DNA of 13,422 bases from Phocaeicola plebeius (GTDB lineage: Bacteria > Bacteroidota > Bacteroidia > Bacteroidales > Bacteroidaceae). Under the pieces are notes generated by a model. The model worked only from the letters and a program-made list of their open reading frames with translations, was not told where the DNA came from and made no database searches. Shown piece after piece: positions 1-5,878 of the stretch. The stretch spans positions 1 through 13,422 of the forward strand of contig SFDG01000061.1 of the NCBI GenBank assembly GCA_004558305.1. The letters are read 5' to 3'. The position numbers and the translations under genes were made by a program. Position 1 is the stretch's first letter. Each line of letters opens with the position of its first letter.

Positions 1-612
1 CTATAAATACCCTCACCCGAGCGTGACGACGGATTGCGTTATCTTCGGGTTTGACGGTACGAAGTTGAGGGTGCTGCTGGTGCAGCGGGGCATTGAGCCA
101 TACAAGGGGCGGTGGGCGTTCCCCGGCGGATTCATGAAGATGGACGAATGTGCCGAGGAGGGTGCGCTGCGCGAGTTGCAGGAAGAGACGGGACTGGAGG
201 GTGCATACATCCGGCAATTCCATACCTTCACGGCGCCGGGGCGCGACCCTCGTGAGCGCGTCATCACTATTGCCTACTATGCCCTGGTGAGGATGCAGGA
301 GGTGAAGGGTGGCGACGACGCTGCGGATGCGCGGTGGTTTGCGCTGGACGAGGTACCACAGTTGGCTTTCGACCACGACCAGATACTCCGTAAGGCGGAG
401 CAGGCGCTGCGTAGTTGCAGAACCTCTACGAGGCCATCCTGAACGTGCGTTTCGACCGCCGCAACTTCTACAACAAGATGAAGCGGCTCGGGATGCTGGA
501 GCAGATGGACGAGACGGTCAATCCGTCGCAGAAGAAAGAGGCTTTCCTCTTTCGCTTCAACAAGGCGAAGTATGAGGAACTGAAGCAAAAGGGATTCAGA
601 TTGGAGTTTTAG
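1..612 (+). pseudogene. NUDIX hydrolase/NrtR-AraR-like regulator, 5'-partial, internal deletion and frameshift
   Basis: The reading frame is open from base 2 (YKYPHPSVTTDCVIFGFDG), so the true start lies upstream of the window and the GTG at 23 is internal. A perfect Nudix box (GX5EX7REUXEEXGU) starts at GGFMKMDE, about bases 125-200, and would bind a metal-pyrophosphate substrate such as ADP-ribose. The frame ends at a TGA at 440-442, just after DQILRKAEQALR. In another frame, from about base 415, the typical C-terminal winged-helix part continues without a break (LQNLYEAILNVRFDRRNFYNK) to the usual GFRLEF end at 612. From memory of the family, about 20 residues that normally join the two parts are missing, so a deletion whose length is not a multiple of three is the simplest explanation. 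Relatives with this architecture include NrtR and the Bacteroides arabinose regulator AraR. A truncated but catalytically active NUDIX enzyme remains possible. A sequencing or assembly error cannot be excluded. Confidence 0.75.
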
Positions 613-623
613 TGCAAACGAGT

Positions 624-650
624 GCAGAGCTAAGCTTGCTTAGGCTATGC
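624..650 (+). promoter_or_regulatory. Hairpin / palindrome in the leader of the ADP-ribose operon
   Basis: The 67-bp spacer between the NUDIX remnant and the next gene contains the perfect inverted repeat CTAAGC-TT-GCTTAG (630-643). The arms extend to 624 and 650 with one mismatch and one bulged G. As RNA this gives a stem capped by a CUUG tetraloop. It is flanked by the direct repeat CGAGTGC (619-625 and 651-657). No T-run follows, so it is not an ordinary terminator. It could be an operator for a NrtR-like regulator, a leader RNA structure, or a dispersed intergenic repeat. Confidence 0.5.
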
Positions 651-679
651 CGAGTGCTGTTGACATTCAACGAAGTTAG

Positions 680-1522
680 ATGAAACCAGTAGGATTAAAC
701 AAGAAACTTATGTACAACAGAGCATACACCCCCGAAAGGATTTCGGAATTGAAGGAGAACGAGATATTTGTCTTTGGCAGCAATCTGGCAGGCGCACATG
801 GCGGCGGAGCTGCACGGTTTGCTTACGAACGGTTTGGTGCCGTATGGGGCGAAGGCGTTGGTCTGCATGGCCAGACATACGCCATACCTACCATGCAAGG
901 CGGTGTGGATACCATCAAGCCCTACGTGGATGCGTTCATCCGTTTCGCCAAAGAGCACAGCCGGCTCACGTTCCTGGTTACACGAATAGGTTGCGGCATA
1001 GCCGGATTCCGCGACGAAGAAATCGCTCCGCTCTTTACGGATGCCATTGATGTGGTGAATATCATCCTTCCGAAGGAGTTCGTTGAAAACATTTCACCGG
1101 ATGGCAAGCGTAGTTTCAATCTTGAACGCTTCTTGACTGCACATCAATACAACTACGAGAATGCCTTGCGGGAAATTACAGACGGGCGCAAACGTACGCA
1201 CTGGATATGGTTCATCTTTCCGCAGTTGGCTGTATTGGGGCATAGCGCTAATGCCAAGTATTACGGCATCAGCGGGTATGACGAGGCAGAGGCTTACCTT
1301 GAACATCCCATACTGGGTGCAAGGCTGAGGGAGATTACCATGGCACTGTTGCAACATCGTGGAGAGTCAGCGGTAGATATATTTGGCGATATCGATGCCG
1401 TAAAGGTTCGCTCCTGTATGACACTCTTCGATGCTGTCTCACCAGATGACATATTCCAAGAAGTGCTGGATGCTTTCTATGGTGGAACGTATGACAAGAT
1501 GACGTTGGATTATATGAGATAG
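680..1522 (+). CDS. Macro-like domain + DUF1810 fusion protein
   Basis: A 280-residue protein with two domains. Residues about 12-140 carry IFVFGSNLAGAHGGGAA (29-45) and TRIGCGIAGF (101-110). These resemble the glycine-rich nucleotide loops of macro-type ADP-ribose-binding domains, and in related proteins this domain occurs alone. Residues about 147-275 are a DUF1810 domain, recognised by NLERF, GRKRTHWIWFIFPQ (169-182), YLEHPILGARL and the later IFGDIDAVKVRSCMTLF. DUF1810 has no established function that I know of. The ATG at 680 gives the longest product; the ATG at 710 (MYNRAYTPERI) is an equally good start and fits the usual domain beginning. The gene begins the five-gene run and is followed 61 bp later by an ADP-ribosylglycohydrolase, which supports a role in binding or hydrolysing ADP-ribose derivatives. 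The fusion is clear; the reaction is inferred. Confidence 0.8.
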   Translation: MKPVGLNKKLMYNRAYTPERISELKENEIFVFGSNLAGAHGGGAARFAYERFGAVWGEGVGLHGQTYAIPTMQGGVDTIKPYVDAFIRFAKEHSRLTFLVTRIGCGIAGFRDEEIAPLFTDAIDVVNIILPKEFVENISPDGKRSFNLERFLTAHQYNYENALREITDGRKRTHWIWFIFPQLAVLGHSANAKYYGISGYDEAEAYLEHPILGARLREITMALLQHRGESAVDIFGDIDAVKVRSCMTLFDAVSPDDIFQEVLDAFYGGTYDKMTLDYMR

Positions 1523-1531
1523 ATGTAGGGT

Positions 1532-1539
1532 TACTTTTG
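1532..1539 (+). promoter_or_regulatory. Possible Bacteroidetes -7 promoter element before the ADP-ribosylglycohydrolase gene
   Basis: TACTTTTG matches the Bacteroidetes TAnnTTTG -7 consensus. It lies 44 bp before the ATG at 1584, in the only sizeable gap (61 bp) of the five-gene run. A TTGG at 1505-1508 is a weak -33 candidate with somewhat long spacing. It could give the four distal genes their own transcript. Confidence 0.4.
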
Positions 1540-1583
1540 CCTCTATACTATCATAAACGCAATAATAACAAAAAAGTTAAGAT

Positions 1584-2669
1584 ATGGACAATAATACGAT
1601 AAGAGACAGAATAAGAGGCTCGCTTATAGGCGGAGCCATTGGTGATGCACTGGGATATCCTGTGGAGTTTATCTATTCCTTCGGTGATATCCAACGTAGG
1701 TATGGCAGAAATGGTATTACACGACTCGATACCCATCAATGGTGGTTGGAAGAAGACAACGGCAATGGTAAGGCTGTAGTATCTGACGACACACAGATGA
1801 CGCTATTCACTGCCTGCGGATTGCTGAATGCTAAGGCTGAGAATGATTCGTTTCTGCCATCGATATGCGAGGCATATATAGAATGGTTGTTTACTCAGAT
1901 GGGTAAGAAAAAGAAAGGATTTGACAAGTGTTGGATAAGCAATGTGCCTGAGTTGAATGTACGCAGGGCTCCCGGCAACACATGCATTACATCCCTAAAT
2001 GACATCCTTAGGGGCGTTGATCCAATCAATAACAGCAAGGGATGTGGTGGGGTTATGCGCATAGCCCCGATTCCTCTGTATGGCGCAACTGCAGACAGAA
2101 TGGATATTCAAGATGTTTGTAAACTGGCAGCCGATGCTTCTGAATTGACGCATCAACATCCATTAGGTTACATTCCGTCAGCACTCGTAGCGTATGTCAT
2201 CTATAAGTTGGCGCAAGACGAAGCACCCGAGCGTGAGACATGCAAGGACTATATCCGTGAAGGTCTAAAAGTGATAGCTGAATTGTTTCCCAATTATCCA
2301 GAAGAGGTAAAGCGGTTTACCACTCTGATAAAAACCGCCATCCTATGGTCTGACATCTCTACTGATGACGTGAGAACCATTGAGGAGGAACTGGGTGGAG
2401 GATGGGTAGCTGAAGAGACAGTAGCCATTGCGGTATATTGTTCGTTGGCATATTTCGACAATTTTGAAAGGGCTATGATAGCCTCTGTCAACCATAAGGG
2501 GGACAGTGACTCTACGGGTGCAGTAACTGGTAATATCCTTGGTGCGGCCCTTGGTTACGAGGCAATACCACAGTATTTCAAGGACGATGTAGAGTTGCAT
2601 GACGTGATTCTGCATGTCGCCGACGACCTGTGGCGTGACAAGACAACAGAATTTTTTAATAACAAATAG
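1584..2669 (+). CDS. ADP-ribosylglycohydrolase (ARH/DraG family)
   Basis: A 361-residue, probably cytoplasmic enzyme of the ADP-ribosylglycohydrolase family, which uses two divalent metals (typically Mg2+, or Mn2+ in DraG) to release ADP-ribose from modified protein, nucleic acid or small molecules. Family motifs are in the expected order: GAIGDALGYPVEF (17-29), SDDTQM with the metal-binding DDT at 68-70, NSKGCGGVMR (150-159), a SELTHQHPLGY segment, and the C-terminal NHKGDSDSTG (303-312) whose Asp307 and Asp309 are expected metal ligands. All expected acidic residues are present and the length is normal, so it should be active. The stop at 2667-2669 lies 13 bp before the NADAR gene, implying co-transcription. 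Composition looks more A+T-rich than the genes on the minus strand. The substrate cannot be told from sequence. Confidence 0.93.
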   Translation: MDNNTIRDRIRGSLIGGAIGDALGYPVEFIYSFGDIQRRYGRNGITRLDTHQWWLEEDNGNGKAVVSDDTQMTLFTACGLLNAKAENDSFLPSICEAYIEWLFTQMGKKKKGFDKCWISNVPELNVRRAPGNTCITSLNDILRGVDPINNSKGCGGVMRIAPIPLYGATADRMDIQDVCKLAADASELTHQHPLGYIPSALVAYVIYKLAQDEAPERETCKDYIREGLKVIAELFPNYPEEVKRFTTLIKTAILWSDISTDDVRTIEEELGGGWVAEETVAIAVYCSLAYFDNFERAMIASVNHKGDSDSTGAVTGNILGAALGYEAIPQYFKDDVELHDVILHVADDLWRDKTTEFFNNK

Positions 2670-2682
2670 AAATTGTATCGCA

Positions 2683-3717
2683 ATGAAATATAACAAGCAG
2701 AACTTGATAGATACAGCAAGGTCATTTACACGAGATGACTTTGTGTTCTTTTGGGGACACACCGACAGAATGGGAGGTGTTGGCAAGGTATGTCTAAGCC
2801 AATGGTATATGTGCTCCTTTGCGGTAGAGGATGTATATTACAACTGTGCGGAACAATATATGATGGCAGAGAAGGCACGCATCTTTGGTGATGATGACGC
2901 ATGGCAACAGATTATGGCATCGTATGACCCGATGACAATAAAAAAACTTGGTAGGAAGATACGGAACTTCAATGCATACGTATGGAAAAAGAACTGCCAG
3001 GAGGTTGTCAAGAGAGGAAACCTTGCCAAATTTTCACAGATTCTAGAGCTAAAGGAATATCTGCTTGGCACAGGTGACAAGATATTGGTTGAAGCATCAC
3101 CTAAAGACACCATATGGGGCATCGGACTTCCCGAAGATGCTCCCGAGGTCTGTAATCCGCACCTATGGCAAGGTGAAAACCTGCTGGGCTTCACGCTGAT
3201 GGAAGTAAGGGATATGCTCAGAGCAAAAGAGGAAGATTCGGCCGACAATGTATCGGAGGAGGATATGAAGAAAGCTTTGCTCATGTGGACGATGGGTGCA
3301 GGCAACTCAGCTCGCCGCTTCAACTACGAAGACCCTATGCCCGAGAAAACGGAAGTGGCTAAGCCTTGGGGAAATCCTCTTGATGTATATGTTTCTATGC
3401 CACAAGATTTCTATCTCACCGCCAGACAGATGGATATAATCAGATATGGTCATATACCAGATGCGATGGAAGACCATTGGTATATGTATTGCGACGATAA
3501 TGCTATTCACTATCTCCGAAGTTGGACAGGTATCCACATTTTCGAAGCACATTACGAAAAAAAAGGTGATGAATATCGCATTACAGAGTTGCGCATCAAT
3601 AACAATCCTGATGAATATAGGTTGAGTGACGCAGAATCTGCTACAGCATTGTTCTACGCTTTGCTAATTAGTGAGTACGGCGGTGATGCTTCAGCATACT
3701 GGAATGCAGCTTTGTAG
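2683..3717 (+). CDS. NADAR (YbiA-like) domain protein with an unnamed C-terminal domain
   Basis: 344 residues. I place the start at ATG 2683, because the in-frame start at 2614 would add 23 unrelated residues inside the preceding gene. Residues about 15-178 form a NADAR domain: FVFFWGH (20-26), LSQWY (38-42), AEQYMMAEKA (56-65), LGRKIRNF (89-96), VEASPKDTIWGIGL (136-149) and NLLGFTLMEVR (166-176). Members include the E. coli YbiA/plant COG3236 N-glycosidases acting on riboflavin intermediates, and NADARs that remove ADP-ribose from guanine in DNA in DarT-NADAR modules. Residues about 190-344 are a second domain I cannot name, with DFYLTARQMDIIRYGHIPDA, MEDHWYMYCDD, RSWTG, IFEAHYEKKGDEYRITEL and a helical end ALFYALLISEYGGDA. 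It lies 13 bp after the ADP-ribosylglycohydrolase gene and 23 bp before the second NADAR-like gene. The NADAR call is firm; the substrate is unknown. Confidence 0.9.
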   Translation: MKYNKQNLIDTARSFTRDDFVFFWGHTDRMGGVGKVCLSQWYMCSFAVEDVYYNCAEQYMMAEKARIFGDDDAWQQIMASYDPMTIKKLGRKIRNFNAYVWKKNCQEVVKRGNLAKFSQILELKEYLLGTGDKILVEASPKDTIWGIGLPEDAPEVCNPHLWQGENLLGFTLMEVRDMLRAKEEDSADNVSEEDMKKALLMWTMGAGNSARRFNYEDPMPEKTEVAKPWGNPLDVYVSMPQDFYLTARQMDIIRYGHIPDAMEDHWYMYCDDNAIHYLRSWTGIHIFEAHYEKKGDEYRITELRINNNPDEYRLSDAESATALFYALLISEYGGDASAYWNAAL

Positions 3718-3740
3718 GATAGATTAAACAATGGGACAAA

Positions 3741-4760
3741 ATGGAAGATAATTATATGGCTACCACACGGAATGGGCACGAACTGAAGGATATGTATAAC
3801 CCAGAAACAAACACTCTGGATATACGTTCCAATGGTTTGTACCCCTCCAACGTGCTCAGCAACCTGTGCAGCAACGGCTTTCGTTTCGACGGCATGGTGT
3901 GCGGCAGTATGGAGGGGTTCCTGCAATCGCTGAAGAGGCAGGAACTCGACAAACAGCGGCAGATATGCAGCATGAAGGGCGGCAATGCGCGGAAGATGAG
4001 CGTCACGTCCTGGCAGACGGACCAGATTGTTTGGTGGAAGGGGCAGGCGATAGACCGCCAAAGCGAAGCATTTCAGCACCTCATCCGTCGGGTCTACCGG
4101 GCCATGTTCGATCAGAACGAACGGTTCCGTACGGCACTGATGCAGACACGCGGCATCACGCTCGTTCACACCGGCGGCGAGCCGAACCCATACAAGACGA
4201 TACTTACGCCTTCAGAGTTCTGCGGCATCCTGACGGACATGCGCGAAAGTTATGACCGTCGGGACAAGACAAAGGAACTGGAGGAGAAGTCTATCCAACT
4301 GAAGAAACGGGTGTTTGTGGATATGGACAATGTGCTGGTGGATTTCCAGTCGGGTCTTGACCTCCAGACGGATGACATGAAGAGAGCATACGAAGGGCGC
4401 TTGGACGAGATTCCCGGACTCTTCGCCGAGATGAAACCCATGCCGGGCGCCATCGAGGCCATGCATACGTTGCAGGAGCATTTCGACCTGTACATCCTCT
4501 CCACCGCTCCTTGGAAGAATCCGTCGGCGTGGTCGGATAAGGTAAAGTGGGTGACGCGCTATCTGGACGACGTGTTCCACAAGCGCATGGTCATCACGCA
4601 CTGCAAGAACCTATGCCGGGGCGACTACCTCATCGATGACCGCGGCAAGAACGGCACGAGCGAGTTTGAGGGCGAGTGGATTCAGTTTGGCAACGACAAG
4701 TTCCCCGACTGGCAGAGCGTAGTGAGGTATCTGCTCAACCGCGAACAACCGACAAAATAA
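3741..4760 (+). CDS. NADAR-like domain fused to HAD 5'(3')-deoxyribonucleotidase (NT5C type)
   Basis: 339 residues, two enzymes in one chain. The N-terminal ~175 residues resemble a divergent NADAR: VLSNLCSNGFRFDG, CGSMEGFLQSLK, QRQICSMKGG, WWKGQAIDRQSEAFQHLI, FDQNERFRTALMQT and LTPSEFCGIL. A charged linker (about 175-190) leads to a HAD-fold nucleotidase of the NT5C family. Its motif I is DMDNV (194-198, nucleophile Asp194 and acid/base Asp196), followed by YILSTAPW, a lysine in THCKNLCRGDYL, and a terminal DDR (Asp299, Asp300) for Mg2+. This family dephosphorylates (deoxy)nucleoside monophosphates. The fusion suggests N-glycosidic cleavage coupled to dephosphorylation of a product. The start at 3741 was chosen as the first ATG; ATG 3756 is an alternative. 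Base composition becomes noticeably more G+C-rich from about 3840 onward than in the two preceding genes. Confidence 0.85.
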   Translation: MEDNYMATTRNGHELKDMYNPETNTLDIRSNGLYPSNVLSNLCSNGFRFDGMVCGSMEGFLQSLKRQELDKQRQICSMKGGNARKMSVTSWQTDQIVWWKGQAIDRQSEAFQHLIRRVYRAMFDQNERFRTALMQTRGITLVHTGGEPNPYKTILTPSEFCGILTDMRESYDRRDKTKELEEKSIQLKKRVFVDMDNVLVDFQSGLDLQTDDMKRAYEGRLDEIPGLFAEMKPMPGAIEAMHTLQEHFDLYILSTAPWKNPSAWSDKVKWVTRYLDDVFHKRMVITHCKNLCRGDYLIDDRGKNGTSEFEGEWIQFGNDKFPDWQSVVRYLLNREQPTK

Positions 4761-4780
4761 TAAGGCAACATATTACCACC

Positions 4781-5500
4781 ATGACATTCAACGACGTATT
4801 CAAAAATAAGAAGCCGGTCATCGGCATGATTCACACAGGAAGCAGTGAAAAGATACCCATGCTGGAACTGGCTAAGAAGGAAATTGAGATTTACCTGCAA
4901 TATGGCATCGTTCCCTTGATTGAAAACTATTTCGGCTCTGCCGACAACTGCGCCGAGGTGTTGGCATGGATGCATACCGCCCATCCTGACATGGTCTATG
5001 GCGTAAATATCTTAGGCGACGAGCAGCGTGCCTTTGAACTGGCCCACCAATATGGCGCGAAGTTCATACAAATCGACTCTGTATGTGGGCATCTGCGCCC
5101 GAAGAAAGAGTTGCCCTATGTAGAACAGTTGCAAGAGCGCAGAGAGATGTATGATGTGGCCGTACTGGGCGGTGTCCGGTTCAAATATCAGCCCATCGCT
5201 TCGGGACGTACCACGGAAGAAGACCTCGTCCTTGGCAAGGATCGCTGCGACGCCGTGGTCTGCACGGGAAGCGGCACCGGTATGAAGACCCCTATGGAGA
5301 AGGTGGAACAGTTTAAGGCCACTTTGGGCGATTTTCCCGTGGTCGTGGGTGCAGGGGTGACGCTTGAAACAGCCCGGGAAACCATGCGCAAGAGCGACGG
5401 CATGATTGTGGGCAGTTGGTTCAAGTTTGGCCATGACGCCAACAACATGGTCAACGAAGCACACGTCCGGGCATTCATGGAGACTCTGGTAGGAAAGTAA
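4781..5500 (+). CDS. BtpA/SgcQ family protein
   Basis: 239 residues from ATG 4781; an earlier in-frame start at 4676 would lie inside the preceding gene. The sequence fits the BtpA/SgcQ family of TIM-barrel proteins: KPVIGMIHTGSS at the N-terminus (Pro12-), YGIVPLIENYFGSADN, GVNILGDE (74-81), AKFIQIDS, DAVVCTGSGTG, the phosphate-binding-type loop VVGAGVT (188-194) and DGMIVGS (206-212). Known relatives include cyanobacterial BtpA, linked to photosystem I stability, and E. coli SgcQ in a sugar PTS operon; the reaction is not settled. The phosphate-binding loops suggest a sugar- or nucleotide-phosphate ligand. It starts 20 bp after the NADAR-nucleotidase gene and ends the plus-strand run, so it is likely the last gene of that operon. 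Confidence 0.85.
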   Translation: MTFNDVFKNKKPVIGMIHTGSSEKIPMLELAKKEIEIYLQYGIVPLIENYFGSADNCAEVLAWMHTAHPDMVYGVNILGDEQRAFELAHQYGAKFIQIDSVCGHLRPKKELPYVEQLQERREMYDVAVLGGVRFKYQPIASGRTTEEDLVLGKDRCDAVVCTGSGTGMKTPMEKVEQFKATLGDFPVVVGAGVTLETARETMRKSDGMIVGSWFKFGHDANNMVNEAHVRAFMETLVGK

Positions 5501-5595
5501 GAGAGCGACATACTGCGCACCCATCATTGCACATTGGCATTCAGAAAGCCACAAACAGTTCAGAGGCATACCGAAATGTACATGGCCGATATGGC

Positions 5596-5775
5596 CTATA
5601 GATAGTAGTCCATGTCGTGCCACTCGGTAAAGGGCAGTTCTTCGCGCAGGGGATAATAGGTGGTCTGGAGCGCTTGGCCGTCGTCGGCCAGAAGCGTCTC
5701 GACCACCTGATTTTTGAGCACCTGACCATCGGGGAGGTGGAGGCGCGACACGGCAATACGGTGTTTCTTCTGCAT
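5596..5775 (-). CDS. Conserved small hypothetical protein (59 aa)
   Basis: A 59-residue protein starting MQKKHRIAVSRLHLPDGQ and ending REELPFTEWHDMDYYL. From memory, short proteins with an RIAVSRxxLPDG start and a YPLxEELPFTEW end occur beside the DUF4296/lspA genes in other Bacteroidales, which is why I take this short ORF as real. No signal peptide or membrane segment is seen. It looks like a small beta-rich cytoplasmic protein of unknown function. It lies 103 bp downstream of the DUF4296 lipoprotein gene on the same strand and converges with the BtpA gene, 95 bp away. An in-frame extension upstream shows no recognisable residues, so the ATG at 5773-5775 is preferred. Confidence 0.7.
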   Translation of the reverse strand: MQKKHRIAVSRLHLPDGQVLKNQVVETLLADDGQALQTTYYPLREELPFTEWHDMDYYL

Positions 5776-5799
5776 AACAATGGGCAGAGGGTGTGGGCA

Positions 5800-5832
5800 G
5801 TGCCCTACCCTATGAGCGTGCCCTACCCTATG
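5800..5832. repeat. Two-copy 18-bp tandem repeat
   Basis: GTGCCCTACCCTATG occurs at 5800-5814 and again at 5818-5832, an 18-bp period with three variable bases between copies. It sits in the 103-bp gap between the DUF4296 lipoprotein gene and the 59-residue gene, just before the latter on the minus strand. With only two copies it may be a simple slippage duplication. Confidence 0.85.
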
Positions 5833-5878
5833 GGATGAGACAAGGATGGTTTGTTGCGTGGAGAAGTAAAGCGGGAGA

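Noticed and set aside
660..665. TTGACA as a sigma70 -35 box before the first operon gene
   Set aside because: Bacteroidetes primary promoters use TTTG/TAnnTTTG rather than TTGACA/TATAAT, and no -10 partner is present at correct spacing before the ATG at 680.
5590..5596. GGCC-GATAT-GGCC inverted repeat near 5584-5596 as terminator between the converging genes
   Set aside because: Only a 4-bp stem and no adjacent T-run on either strand.
5800..5832. Start of a CRISPR-like or satellite array
   Set aside because: Only two copies of a 15-bp core with a 3-bp gap; no spacers and no cas genes.
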